Positions 8,627-17,350 are shown, numbered from the stretch's first letter. The stretch is DNA of 64,000 nt from Acetobacter ascendens (GCF_001766235.1 NZ_CP015164.1:1535501-1599500); one strand, 5' to 3'. The notes: generated by a model from the letters alone, not told the origin. Program-made: numbers and translations.

Positions 8627-8677
8627 TAGCCAGCATGTTTCCTGCCCCGGAATAGCAGACATGCTGGCTATACCTTT
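8627..8677 (+). terminator. Hairpin terminator after the flavodoxin gene
   Basis: Perfect 12-bp inverted repeat (TAGCCAGCATGT at 8627-8638, ACATGCTGGCTA at 8659-8670) followed by TACCTTTTTC. It begins 8 bases after the flavodoxin stop codon. Its right arm contains the ATG at 8661, which argues against that ATG being the start of the next gene. Confidence 0.8.
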
Positions 8678-8735
8678 TTCAGCCAGCCCCTCAAACGCTA
8701 AAACACCCCCAGTATCTACCGCAAACGGGGACGTA

Positions 8736-9248
8736 ATGGCTGTTTCTTGGGGGGATTTTCAGGCTATCATCCAGCTTTCCGCTGGCTTGAATGTTGCTAT
8801 TCTCAGCTTTGTGGATATCAGCATCCCCGCCATTAAGGAACGCCGCCGTGTGTTTTCCAAGGCGCGGCAGGAGCTGGAAATATACCGCAAAAACCCACAC
8901 AAAGTGACAACAGAAGATAAAGCAGCCCACGCAGGCGCGGTAGGAGAAATAGACCGCCAGCTTTTTGACCTATGGCGTGAAACAGCAGAGTTTGAAACTG
9001 TGGAAGATTCCATGATTAAAACAACCGGTGTTTTTGGCTTTATTGGTGCAATCGTGAGCATAAGTTTGCTGTGGTATTCCGGCCTGCATTACGATGATCC
9101 AATCCGAACATCTGGAGAATTGCTCACATTACTTTCGTTCCTCTCTTTGGCTGCGGCATTTTTCATCAACTTTATTACTGCGTTTAAGGCCGCGCATTAT
9201 ACAAAACGCTGCAATGACCTGCGCCAACAAATGCGGCAGAAATTATAG
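8736..9248 (+). CDS. small membrane protein of unknown function
   Basis: 170 residues from the preferred ATG at 8736 (MAVSWGDFQAIIQLSAG), which has a GGGGA ribosome-binding site 5 bases upstream. A longer frame from 8661 starts inside the preceding terminator stem and is less likely. The protein has an N-terminal hydrophobic stretch (about 10-30), a charged central part rich in Lys, Arg and Glu (about 30-90), two further membrane segments (TTGVFGFIGAIVSISLLWYSG and LLTLLSFLSLAAAFFINFITAF), and a basic C-terminus. I do not recognise the family. Confidence 0.7.
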   Translation: MAVSWGDFQAIIQLSAGLNVAILSFVDISIPAIKERRRVFSKARQELEIYRKNPHKVTTEDKAAHAGAVGEIDRQLFDLWRETAEFETVEDSMIKTTGVFGFIGAIVSISLLWYSGLHYDDPIRTSGELLTLLSFLSLAAAFFINFITAFKAAHYTKRCNDLRQQMRQKL

Positions 9249-9376
9249 CCGATAGTCCGGTGCCGTGGATGAAGAACATTCATCATTTCTTTTTTATTTC
9301 TTTATCGGAATGTTTCTGCCTAGACTGCCAAACGCTCTGGCCATGTAACAGCCGCACTGAAGGGAAATAACCCTCC

Positions 9377-10693
9377 ATGACGACGCTCCCTAAAAAACAG
9401 AAAGTTCTGCTGCTTCTTTCCGCATCTTCGTTGCTGCTTCCTGCTTTGCATAAAACGGCACATGCGCAGGTTCTGCCCTTTACAAGCCTGAAAACAAGCA
9501 GTTCCAGCTTGGACCGCTGGCTGTCTGATATTACCCTTACGGGGCAGATTGAAGGCGGGATCATGGCCAATCCGGCTCGCCCCAACCCCGGCTATAACTA
9601 CGGAGATTTTCTGGCCGACCATGCTAACCAGGTACAGCTCAACCAAGCTGAATTCACTCTCTCCAAAGCTATCGACTCCAGCCTGAACGAATATCAAATC
9701 GGCTTCACGCTAGAGGGGCTGTATGGGTCCGATGCCAGATACTACCATGTGCTGGGTATTTCGGATCAGGAATGGAAGGCGCGTTACCAGCTTATTCCCG
9801 CCCAAGCGCATGTAGATGTGCATCTACCGTGGCTGACAAAAGGCGAGCTGGATATGCAGGTTGGTATTTTGCAAGCCCCAATGGGTGTTGAAGGGTTGGA
9901 CCCTACATCCCGCGCCTTTTATACGCTTGCTTATACATCTGAATATTCTGTGCCGTTTGAACATATTGGCGCTATGTTTAACTGGCACGTAACACCAATG
10001 GTGGATGTGACTTTCGGGATTGATACCGGCAACCAGACATCCTTTGGCAGTTCTGATAACAACCACATGCCTGCGGCTTATTTTGGCTTCAACCTTAACA
10101 ACCTTGCACATGGCAAACTACGCATTGTAGAACTCAGCCGTGTTGGACCAGAAAACTCTTGGCGCTCGGTCGGGCATTACGAAGCCGATCATGCACAACG
10201 CTTCTGGAACGATATCAACGCCACCTATGATATCAATGACAAGCTCTCTGTTACCGCAGAATTCAACTATCTGCATGATGAAGGCGTGCGCGGCATTGGT
10301 GCGCGCGGACAGTTTGCTGGTGCTGATGCAGAAAGTTTTGTCAGCTTTCTAAGCTACAAGATCAACAAGGAATTCACCTTCAATTATCGCGGCGAAATCT
10401 ACCGCGATAATAACAACATGATGGTGGCCACCTTCCGCGGCAACAATTCTTATATGGAAGCCTTGGCTGGCACGGGTGGAGAAACTGTTGCTGGCCCCTC
10501 TGGCCACGGTACCACGTATGGAGATCTGTCTTTAAACGTCGTGTATCATCCAGATTTGGGGCACCATGTGCGCGTATTCCAGCTTCGGCCGGAAATTCGG
10601 TTTGATCGCTCCCTTAATGGCACCACACCTTTTAACGGTGGCCGCAACAACGGCATGTTCACCTTTGGTGGCGATGCTGTGATCGGGTTCTGA
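9377..10693 (+). CDS. outer-membrane beta-barrel porin (BBP2/OmpL-like)
   Basis: 438-residue secreted protein with a signal peptide (MTTLPKKQKVLLLLSASSLLLPALHKTAHA). The mature part is rich in alternating aromatic strands and Gly/Asn turns, and ends in a phenylalanine after GGDAVIGF, as outer-membrane barrels do. The layout (ITLTGQIEGG near the start, QLNQAEFTLSKAID, then AYTSEYSVPFEHIGAMFNW in the middle) fits the putative beta-barrel porin-2 group. It probably allows diffusion of small solutes; specificity is unknown. Transcribed alone, with its own terminator. Confidence 0.8.
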   Translation: MTTLPKKQKVLLLLSASSLLLPALHKTAHAQVLPFTSLKTSSSSLDRWLSDITLTGQIEGGIMANPARPNPGYNYGDFLADHANQVQLNQAEFTLSKAIDSSLNEYQIGFTLEGLYGSDARYYHVLGISDQEWKARYQLIPAQAHVDVHLPWLTKGELDMQVGILQAPMGVEGLDPTSRAFYTLAYTSEYSVPFEHIGAMFNWHVTPMVDVTFGIDTGNQTSFGSSDNNHMPAAYFGFNLNNLAHGKLRIVELSRVGPENSWRSVGHYEADHAQRFWNDINATYDINDKLSVTAEFNYLHDEGVRGIGARGQFAGADAESFVSFLSYKINKEFTFNYRGEIYRDNNNMMVATFRGNNSYMEALAGTGGETVAGPSGHGTTYGDLSLNVVYHPDLGHHVRVFQLRPEIRFDRSLNGTTPFNGGRNNGMFTFGGDAVIGF

Positions 10694-10704
10694 TATACCC
10701 AAAC

Positions 10705-10742
10705 ACAGGCTGCCATATTCACAGCGGCCTGTTTTGTTTTTT
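10705..10742 (+). terminator. Terminator between porin and purine permease genes
   Basis: A 9-bp stem with one G-T pair (ACAGGCTGC at 10705-10713, GCGGCCTGT at 10724-10732) followed by TTTGTTTTTT. It serves the plus-strand porin gene, and its T run reaches the stop codon of the convergent permease gene. Confidence 0.8.
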
Positions 10743-12099
10743 AGCTGCCTAATCTGGATGAAAGCACCAGATACAAAATAAACACACAGTCCAACCCGCA
10801 CAGCATCAGGGTGAGTTCCGCCCATTTGCGGGTTGTCAGCACAAAGGCTGTATGCAGCAGCAAACCAAATGCCAGACTGACCATAAAATCACCCGTCAGT
10901 ACGGTGACAAGCAGCATAAACAGCGGAATAACCCGCTCCTGCACAGCCAAAGCTTTCAAATCTGGCAGGCTACCAAGCATACCCAGACCAACCAGAATAA
11001 GAGCCGGAGCGGTGGCCACAGCAGGCACGCAGATAATAAGCGGCCATAAAATAGATGACACAGCAAACAAACAAGCCACCACAAGCGCTGTTAGCCCTGT
11101 GCGACCACCTTCTTCCACCCCCACCAGAGATTCCAGATAAGCCGAAACTGTGGATGTGCCCAAAGCAGACCCAATAACGCTAGCTGTTGCATCTGCCACA
11201 AAAGCCGATTTCGCCAGCAAAGGCTGCCCTTGCCTATCTTTCAGGCCAGAACGCTGCATCACGGCCATCATGGTGCCGGTGGCATCAAAAAAATCACCCA
11301 AAAAGAAATATAGCGTTATGGGCAAAACCAGAAACAGATTGGCAAACAAACCGTGAAAATCATACGGGAATAACATGAACCATGGGTAGGAAGGCCAATC
11401 CATCCAATGCGCAGGCAATTGCGTAACTTTGCTGCCATCTGGGTGCGCAACCCATAACCCGGCTATTGTTACAGCAATAACAGACACCAAAATGGCGGCT
11501 GGTATACGGGCCCATTTTAACATCATGGCCAGAAAAACACCGGCCAGCGCCAACAATACAACAGGGTTGGACAGTTGCCCGAATACCAACCCTTCCCCAC
11601 CCTTGGTTACCAAACCACCATTTACAATGCCGATATGAGCCACAAAGGCCCCAATAGCAAAATGAATGCCCTGTTTGACTGAAAGCGGAAATGTTTCAAC
11701 AATTCTGCGCCGCCACGGTGTGAGGGAGAGAAACAGAAATGCCACCCCACCCAACAACACCATGGTAAAGGCCTGAGCAGGCGGCACCCCCATACGCACA
11801 ACAACAATCTGGGCGAAAACCACATTGCTGCTCATAACAGGTGCCAGCGCGATGGGCAGATTAGCCCCCACAGCCATGATAAAGGACCCTACAACCGCAG
11901 AGGCAATAGTGGTGATAACCATGGCATGCTGGTCTAAGCCGGCAGAGGCCAGAATATTGGGGTTAACTGCCATAATATAGGCCATAGCCCCAAAGGTGGT
12001 GATACCCGCCACCACTTCCTGGGGGATACTGGACCCTCGGCCAGAAATATCAAAAGCACGATCCAGACATGCACGCATGCCTGACCATAAATATCTCAT
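10741..12099 (-). CDS. NCS2-family purine permease (AzgA type, guanine/hypoxanthine)
   Basis: 452-residue transporter with about 12-14 hydrophobic segments. The family signatures are clear: EVVAGITTFGAMAYIMAVNPNIL at the N-terminus, FLGDFFDATGTMMAV in the middle, and GTSTVSAYLESLVGVEEGGRTGLTA, a pattern shared with adenine/guanine/hypoxanthine permeases of the AzgA branch. It most likely imports purine bases with protons across the inner membrane. It faces the porin gene convergently and is monocistronic by spacing. Confidence 0.9.
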   Translation of the reverse strand: MRYLWSGMRACLDRAFDISGRGSSIPQEVVAGITTFGAMAYIMAVNPNILASAGLDQHAMVITTIASAVVGSFIMAVGANLPIALAPVMSSNVVFAQIVVVRMGVPPAQAFTMVLLGGVAFLFLSLTPWRRRIVETFPLSVKQGIHFAIGAFVAHIGIVNGGLVTKGGEGLVFGQLSNPVVLLALAGVFLAMMLKWARIPAAILVSVIAVTIAGLWVAHPDGSKVTQLPAHWMDWPSYPWFMLFPYDFHGLFANLFLVLPITLYFFLGDFFDATGTMMAVMQRSGLKDRQGQPLLAKSAFVADATASVIGSALGTSTVSAYLESLVGVEEGGRTGLTALVVACLFAVSSILWPLIICVPAVATAPALILVGLGMLGSLPDLKALAVQERVIPLFMLLVTVLTGDFMVSLAFGLLLHTAFVLTTRKWAELTLMLCGLDCVFILYLVLSSRLGS

Positions 12100-12322
12100 C
12101 CATTCCTCGGCAGTGCTGGTAGGGCCAGTTTCTGCTTTATCTTACGGATGTACGAACAAAAATAACACCAGCGGAATAAAAGATTTCCTGCCCCAACCTA
12201 TGCAATCTGCGCAGCACATAGCAGCTATCCCGCCTTACCCGTAGCTGAATGCAAGAGACATCCCCATTTCGTAAAATGAACAAATGCTTAGGTTTAAGCA
12301 TCAAGACAAAAGGATATTTTCC

Positions 12323-12565
12323 ATGACTGATAAAGCACCGCACGAAACCAGCTCCCTTTTTCATCTGGCAGAACGCGCCCTTAAGCAGCCCAAATTGGCA
12401 ACCAAGGAAGAAGTGCGTGAACTGGCAAATTATGTGCTTAAAGGCGGCGTAAAGGCTGGTGAAGCCGAGCGCGAAGTTGCCAAAAAAGCAGAACGCAACC
12501 CAGAAGGCGTAGAAGCCTCTGAAATTGAATCTCTGGCAAAAACCGTTATTGCCGCACATTCCTGA
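12323..12565 (+). CDS. small conserved-looking cytoplasmic protein
   Basis: 80 residues from the ATG at 12323 (MTDKAPHETSSLFHLAERAL), chosen because an AAAGGA ribosome-binding site lies 9 bases upstream; a longer frame from 12284 lacks one. It is charged and helical, with Lys/Glu repeats (KAGEAEREVAKKAERNPEGVEA), no signal peptide and no cysteines. I do not recognise a family. Its position between a divergent permease and a terminator suggests it is transcribed alone. Confidence 0.65.
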   Translation: MTDKAPHETSSLFHLAERALKQPKLATKEEVRELANYVLKGGVKAGEAEREVAKKAERNPEGVEASEIESLAKTVIAAHS

Positions 12566-12575
12566 TAATTGCGCA

Positions 12576-12608
12576 GGCGGGTGGCCAAAAACCACCTGCT
12601 GCCAAATT
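12576..12608 (+). terminator. Probable terminator after the small gene
   Basis: Stem GGCGGGTGG (12576-12584) with CCACCTGCT (12592-12600), two G-T pairs, loop CCAAAAA, then a short T run at 12605-12608. Located 11 bases after the stop codon at 12565. Confidence 0.55.
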
Positions 12609-12667
12609 TTAGACCGGGACTCCCTCCTTCTTCTCTCCAAAGATATAATTGCGGACAAAGAAGGGAG

Positions 12668-13372
12668 ATGAATTTGAAAAAGTTACTTCTGGTTGCCATG
12701 CTGATATGGGCAACCCCAGTTATGGCCTCTTCTGCGCCGCAGAGTGTAGATGACGCCTATTCTTACGTAGATGCAGCCTCCATTTTACTCACTAATGATA
12801 TCAAAACATTCTTAAGCGGCGGCAAAAGCCTTATAAATTGGGCACCAGTTTTTCCACGCCCAACAGCCGTAACTGCGCAAGCCTATTGGGCAGAATGGAA
12901 GTCTAATTCCTCTACGGCTGCAAAAAATTTTCCTATGGACAAACCCATCTACATTACTGGGCAAGCTCTTGCTGTTTCTCAAACAGGGGAAGATTTTTAT
13001 GTTGATTATGCCTCCTCCCCATCAGGAATAGATAATGTACAGGCCTATCTTTCCAATAATGGTGTGAATGCTGCCTCATCTTATTCCGCTGGGGAAAAGG
13101 TCTCTCTGCTTTGTTTTCGTGCAAAAAACATGTTCCAGCCAACAGACTTGGGCGGCTGTGAAGATATAGGCAGTGTTGCACAAAATATTTTTGTAGATGC
13201 GTATAAAGATCTGGCCCTTATTGCCGCAAACAAAAGTGGGGGCAGATTGCCTTTTTCCAACGCAGCACAAAGAATGATTATTTCAGCACAAAATTGCGCG
13301 GTGCAGCTTCGCAAAGCGGCATCGGAAGCGGTTTCTACAAGAGAAATGGCTTCATGCAGAGGTGGTGGGTAA
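12668..13372 (+). CDS. exported protein with possible OB-fold (tRNA_anti-like)
   Basis: 234 residues from the ATG at 12668, which has an AAGGGAG ribosome-binding site and opens a clear signal peptide (MNLKKLLLVAMLIWATPVMA). The frame extends upstream to 12569, but that part contains the preceding terminator. In the middle, KPIYITGQALAVSQTGEDFYVDY followed by a VSLLCFRAKNM strand and a LGGCED turn resembles the beta-barrel pattern of tRNA_anti-like OB-fold proteins. Four cysteines in the second half could form disulfides in the periplasm. Function is unknown and the fold is inference. Confidence 0.7.
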   Translation: MNLKKLLLVAMLIWATPVMASSAPQSVDDAYSYVDAASILLTNDIKTFLSGGKSLINWAPVFPRPTAVTAQAYWAEWKSNSSTAAKNFPMDKPIYITGQALAVSQTGEDFYVDYASSPSGIDNVQAYLSNNGVNAASSYSAGEKVSLLCFRAKNMFQPTDLGGCEDIGSVAQNIFVDAYKDLALIAANKSGGRLPFSNAAQRMIISAQNCAVQLRKAASEAVSTREMASCRGGG

Positions 13373-13385
13373 ATCTAACACCGCA

Positions 13386-13413
13386 GCCTGACAGGCTAAA
13401 TAACCTGTCAGGC
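13386..13413. terminator. Palindrome between convergent genes
   Basis: Perfect 10-bp inverted repeat GCCTGACAGG / CCTGTCAGGC with an 8-base AT-rich loop, located between the convergent stops at 13372 and 13424. No long T run follows on either strand, so it is a probable rather than certain bidirectional terminator. Confidence 0.55.
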
Positions 13414-13423
13414 ACTGTTGATT

Positions 13424-14380
13424 TTACAGATTCAATGTGCGTTTAAGTGCTGCACAGTAGGCATCCATAAACCTACGGGAAAGTTCGGCATCCGGCACAT
13501 ACATATCAAACACATGGTACGCCCCCGGCACCACCATAACTTCTGTGGGTACGGCTGCAGCCATTAGGCGGGTTGCGTAATCAAGGTCTTCTTTCAAAAA
13601 CAGATCCATTGATCCGACACCAATAAAGGTAGGGGGCAAACCCGCCAGATCAGTTGCTCGGCCCGCAGCTGCATATGGCGGCGTTTGTGGGCCACCCGCT
13701 TTATCATCCAGGTAAGCCTGCCATGCGTATTTATTGGCAGAGCGTGTCCAGACAAATTCGCCAAAATTGGCGCCCGGATCACTGTTTATTGCCGTGCGAT
13801 CATCCAGCATGGGGTAAATAAGCAACTGAAAAGCCAGTTTGTATTCTTTTTTGTCACGCGCCATCAGGCTCAGCGCAGCACTTAAACCACCACCTGCACT
13901 TTCACCCGCAACAACAACCTTATCACGCGAAATACCAAGTTTACTGGCGTTTTCATGCACCCATTTCAGCACTGCGTAACAGTCTTCAATCGCACCGGGA
14001 TATTTGACCTCAGGCGCCAGCCGATAATCTACCGAGAAAACCTGAAATCCCAGATCACTAGCCAGCTTTTGGCATTTGGGGTCCTCCACTTCTGGATGGC
14101 CAGAAACAAGACCGCCACCATGAATAAAAACCATGGCAGGCGCATTGGGCTGCACTTCACGCGGCGTATAAACAACCACACGCACATCTGGGGCATTGTT
14201 CAACCCCGGTACGTATTCTTCCCGCGTGATAACATCTGGCAGAGGCCGACCTTCTATAAGGCGCACAGATGTTAGAAAAACTTCTCGCACTTCTGGCAGT
14301 GAAAGCGACGAAAGACCATCAAAAGATGGCATTTTCTCAAGAATGGGAAGGAATTCGGGATTAACTACTGATTTTGGCAT
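13424..14380 (-). CDS. alpha/beta hydrolase, HSL-family esterase/lipase
   Basis: 318-residue carboxylesterase of the hormone-sensitive-lipase family. The oxyanion motif HGGG is at about 87-90, DYRLAPE at about 118-124, and the nucleophile elbow GESAG has S161. An acidic residue in GVGSMDLFLKED and the histidine in GAYHVFDMY complete the triad. No signal peptide is visible, so it is probably cytoplasmic and hydrolyses short-chain esters. AGGAGG lies 9 bases before the ATG at 14380. Just upstream of that site sit two identical 33-bp hairpin units, which may control its expression. Confidence 0.9.
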   Translation of the reverse strand: MPKSVVNPEFLPILEKMPSFDGLSSLSLPEVREVFLTSVRLIEGRPLPDVITREEYVPGLNNAPDVRVVVYTPREVQPNAPAMVFIHGGGLVSGHPEVEDPKCQKLASDLGFQVFSVDYRLAPEVKYPGAIEDCYAVLKWVHENASKLGISRDKVVVAGESAGGGLSAALSLMARDKKEYKLAFQLLIYPMLDDRTAINSDPGANFGEFVWTRSANKYAWQAYLDDKAGGPQTPPYAAAGRATDLAGLPPTFIGVGSMDLFLKEDLDYATRLMAAAVPTEVMVVPGAYHVFDMYVPDAELSRRFMDAYCAALKRTLNL

Positions 14381-14396
14381 AGTAACTCGCCTCCTA

Positions 14397-14462
14397 TTTT
14401 GCGGCTGGCATCACATACCATGCCGCAAGTTTTGCGGCTGGCATCACATACCATGCCGCAAG
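14397..14462. repeat. Tandem 33-bp duplication with an internal inverted repeat
   Basis: Two identical 33-bp units (14397-14429 and 14430-14462) stand head to tail. Each contains TTGCGGC ... GCCGCAA arms that can extend to a 10-bp stem with one bulge. Seen from the minus strand, the second hairpin ends four bases before the TAGGAGG ribosome-binding site of the esterase gene. They could be paired operators or leader hairpins; neither is proven. Confidence 0.8.
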
Positions 14463-14593
14463 ACAAGTGTATATACCTATGAACCATCAGAATTTATTGA
14501 TTAGTATCAATATAAAAATAAAATATATCAATATTTTATATATGATTATTAAATCATCATTCATTCTATATGCATTATAAACTCGTCTTATAA
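14463..14593. other. AT-rich spacer without a gene
   Basis: Very AT-rich, with TATAAAA-like runs between the esterase leader and the first insertion element. It could contain the esterase promoter on the minus strand; I cannot place it. Confidence 0.4.
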
Positions 14594-14609
14594 GAGCCCT
14601 TTTGGAAAT

Positions 14610-14907
14610 TCACGGATGAGCGTTTCGGCGTAGCATGAGGCTTCCCATGGCGATGTAGATCATGGCCTCTGCGACGTCGATCCGCTGTTCGTAGTCCTTC
14701 ACAAGGCGACGCCAGCGGATCATCCAACCGAAGGTCCGTTCCACAACCCACCGACGCGGCAGGATTTCAAACCCTTTTGCTGTCTCTGACCGCCGGATGA
14801 TCTCGACTGTGAAGTCGAGAAAAGTGGCCTTATCCATCAACTGGAGGCGGTCATAGGCTCCATCGGCAAACAGGTGCTTCACCCAAGGCCAGTGTTTGCG
14901 AATGGCA
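14610..14907 (-). pseudogene. IS5-family transposase, C-terminal part (split by IS1380)
   Basis: The C-terminal third of the transposase reads AIRKHWPWVKHLFADGAYDR, then LPRRWVVERTFGWMIRWRRL and DYEQRIDVAEAMIYIAMGSL, ending at the stop at 14610. FADGAYD and the R-R-WVVERTFGW block hold the second Asp and the Glu of the DDE catalytic triad in this family. The start codon and the first Asp are on the other side of the IS1380 insertion, so this piece is not functional on its own. Confidence 0.88.
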
Positions 14908-14911
14908 TCAA

Positions 14912-16576
14912 CGCGGATTTCTCACACTTGAGGCAATTTCGGGTCATTTTGTAGAATTCAGTCATCCCACAGGAGCCCGATCTGGAATATTGACGATATT
15001 CTGCTTCTGGCGGCGGGTTCTGAACGCAGTGAGGGTGTCACGGCCTGAGAAGGCAGTGTTGGTGGAAGCTATGTGGTCTGTGCACTGTCTGTTTCTTCAG
15101 ATGGCCTGCCGGAGCCTTCGCAATCGTGCATGAGCGAGGGCGAATTCATGCTGACAGGGGAACATGTCCGGCATGGACAGGACAATCCGACGGACGCTGA
15201 GCGTTACACGTGTCGCGATTTTGAGCAGTCGTGCGCGTATGGTGCCACAGGTCGCCGTCTCCAGGCTGGTCTGGCCAAGGGCCAGTCTTTGCAGAGCGGT
15301 CAGCAGGACATAGGCTGCGGCCGAGAACCACAGCCGGAGCTGGTTGGCCCGGATGGTGTGGGACGAGGTCCTGTCTGAGAACAGATCCATCTGGCATTCC
15401 TTGATGCGGTTTTCCATATCCCCGCGTGCGCAGTAAATCTGTTCGTAGAGATGGCGGGGGTCGGACATTCCCTGCGGTAGCGTGGTGACAATAAAGCGAT
15501 GATAGCGGTTGCCATGGCGCCATTCGGCCTTGGCCACGACCCGCCTGCGGCGCGTCCAGCTGTCCTTTGTGATCCAGTCAAAGGAGGCAAAGCCGCGCGC
15601 AGCTCTGCCTGTCGTGGCGGCTTCGTCACGAACCTCAGCGGACAAAGAGGCAATCCGGTCATACAGGCGGGTGTTGCCTGCAAGCCCAAACAGGAAGTCA
15701 ACGTGGTTGTCTTCGCACCATGTCATCAGACTGTCCCGGGCGAAACCGCTGTCCCCACGCACCAGGATACGCACCCGGGGCCAGCGGCTCCTGATCTGCT
15801 CCACGATCCGGCGGATGTCTGCCAGTGCTTCCTTCCCCGGGTCCCTGTCTGCCGTGCGCAGGGTAGCGCTGAGGAGATGGTCCCCGCAGAAGACATACAG
15901 GGGCAGATAGCAGTTATGGCCGTAATATCCATGAAAGGCGCGGCCTTCCTGATGGCCATGGATACGGTCATCGGTGGCATCCACATCCAGAACGATCCGG
16001 GCGGGTGCGCGCTCATGCTGGTCCATGAAAAGCGTCACGAACAGGGTAGCCAGGGCCTCATGATCAGCAATGATGCGGCAGTAACGATCTGCCTGCTGCC
16101 CACTGCGCTCCAACCGGTTCAGCGTGGATTTTCCTGCCAGTGCCGCACAGTTGGCCCGGCTTCCTGACAGACGTCCCGATACCAGACCCATGACAGGATC
16201 ATGACGTAAAGCGTCATGGTCATTAAGGTCTTCATAGCCCAGTGCCAGGCCCATGATCCGCTGACGGACAAGGTCTTCAACCCGGTATTCCACAAAGCCG
16301 GGATGCCGTTCATCGCGAAAACAGGCAGCAAAGCGGCGGCTGAGCCCCAGAATGTCATCAGCCTGCTTCACCAGAATGACACCGCCATCCGAACTCATGC
16401 GACCCCCGTCAAAACGGGCCACAACACGCCGTCCACAGGAGGCTGGAAACTCATACGCGCCTGCGCTACACTCTGTCTGCATCGGGTTTTCTTATAGCTT
16501 ACGAAAATTTCTTTTGTGCAAAACAGACTTTTTCATAATCTAACCCGATGTACAACCCTTCTGTGAGATTTCCGCG
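14912..16576 (-). mobile_element. IS1380, copy 1 (1665 bp)
   Basis: Ends are CGCGGATTTCTCACA at 14912 and, inverted, CGCGGAAATCTCACA at 16576, a 15-bp inverted repeat with two mismatches. A 4-bp target duplication TCAA flanks it (14908-14911 and 16577-16580). The 1665-bp length equals what I recall for IS1380 of Acetobacter pasteurianus. It contains one intact transposase gene. Confidence 0.95.
15097..16482 (-). CDS. IS1380-family transposase (copy 1)
   Basis: 461-residue DDE transposase, intact from MQTECSAGAYEFPAS to the stop. Typical IS1380 features are RFDGGRMSSDGGVILVKQADD near the N-terminus, IVLDVDATDDRIHGHQEGRAFHGYYGHNCYLPL around residues 160-195 with the first acidic residues, ILVRGDSGFARD near 245, and a late CARGDMENRIKECQMDL segment with the Glu. 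It differs from copy 2 at only one or a few residues (for example Ala versus Val in the RANCA/VAL segment). It probably makes the element mobile. Confidence 0.95.
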   Translation of the reverse strand: MQTECSAGAYEFPASCGRRVVARFDGGRMSSDGGVILVKQADDILGLSRRFAACFRDERHPGFVEYRVEDLVRQRIMGLALGYEDLNDHDALRHDPVMGLVSGRLSGSRANCAALAGKSTLNRLERSGQQADRYCRIIADHEALATLFVTLFMDQHERAPARIVLDVDATDDRIHGHQEGRAFHGYYGHNCYLPLYVFCGDHLLSATLRTADRDPGKEALADIRRIVEQIRSRWPRVRILVRGDSGFARDSLMTWCEDNHVDFLFGLAGNTRLYDRIASLSAEVRDEAATTGRAARGFASFDWITKDSWTRRRRVVAKAEWRHGNRYHRFIVTTLPQGMSDPRHLYEQIYCARGDMENRIKECQMDLFSDRTSSHTIRANQLRLWFSAAAYVLLTALQRLALGQTSLETATCGTIRARLLKIATRVTLSVRRIVLSMPDMFPCQHEFALAHARLRRLRQAI

Positions 16577-17076
16577 TCAAGGATCATCTGTCCTCCTGCA
16601 CTGTCCGAAATATCGGCTGTTGTCAGCTGGACCAGGAGAAGGCGGCCATCCGTATCAACTGCGATGTGACGTTTCCGACCGACGATCTTCTTGCCTGCGT
16701 CATAACCACGTGTCTTTGCGTGGGGTGCCTTGATACTCTGGCTATCAATGACACCACCCGATGGACTGGTTTCGCGTCCTGTCGCTTCACGATCGAGCAT
16801 CAGACAGACATCATGAATGGTCTGGAACAGGAAACGGCGCATCAGCCTGCGGAACCACCAGTAAACCGTTTGCCATGGGCCAAAATGAACCGGAAGCATC
16901 TCCCAACCGCAGCCTGAGCGCACGAGATAGCGCAGAGCATTGATGATCTCACGGAAATCGGTTGTCCGTTTCCGACCACGCCGGTTCGCAGGGGGCATCA
17001 GAGGCGCTATGCGCTCCCATTCCTCATCTGTCAGATCAGACGGATAGCGTTTCGTCTTGCGTGTAATTCCGGCCAT
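16577..17076 (-). pseudogene. IS5-family transposase, N-terminal part (split by IS1380)
   Basis: Begins MAGITRKTKRYPSDLTDEEWERIAPLMPP (ATG at 17076, or 17103 for a 9-residue longer form) and continues through GRKRTTDFREIINALRYLVRSGCGWEMLP to VIDSQSIKAPHAKTRGYDAGKKIVGRKRH, which holds the first catalytic Asp. After residue LD at the IS1380 junction the frame runs into the inserted element and stops at 16540. It fits exactly onto the C-terminal part at 14610-14907. Confidence 0.88.
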
Positions 17077-17167
17077 GCGACCTCGTTGTGCTGGCGTCCA
17101 CATCCTGCCTTTGAATCACGCTCAAAACCTCTTGAAAACCTATCATAGCGAATTTCCAAAAGGGCTC

Positions 17168-17350
17168 TCAGAACTTAAATCTGTTCCGATATATATATTA
17201 ATTAAGAAAAATTCCGCTGTTAAAGACAAAAAATAAATTATATGGTTGATGATGAATTCACATAATAAACGTTGTATTTCTACAATTATATTCCCATAAA
17301 AATAACATTTATGAAAAACAAGATGGTATTATATAATAATGATAATTCCT
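17168..17350. other. AT-rich spacer without a gene
   Basis: Strongly AT-rich sequence between the IS5-family end and the VIT transporter gene. I see no gene, and no clear terminator for the VIT gene. Confidence 0.4.

Larger units (their letters stand above)
14594..17167 (-). mobile_element. IS5-family element (905 bp without its insert), interrupted by IS1380
   Basis: Perfect 18-bp terminal inverted repeats GAGCCCTTTTGGAAATTC lie at 14594-14611 and, inverted, at 17150-17167. Removing the IS1380 copy and one 4-bp target duplicate leaves 905 bp and restores one continuous transposase frame. Length and ends resemble IS12528/IS1031-type elements of acetic acid bacteria as I remember them. The flanking triplets are TAA (14591-14593) and TCA (17168-17170), so there is no exact TNA target duplication. 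Confidence 0.88.

Noticed and set aside
8661-8735. Longer start for the small membrane protein gene
   Set aside because: The ATG is part of the preceding terminator stem and has no ribosome-binding site.
15499-16167. 222-codon plus-strand frame inside IS1380, with an equivalent at 30219-30833
   Set aside because: It lies antisense to the intact transposase and owes its length to that gene's codon composition.
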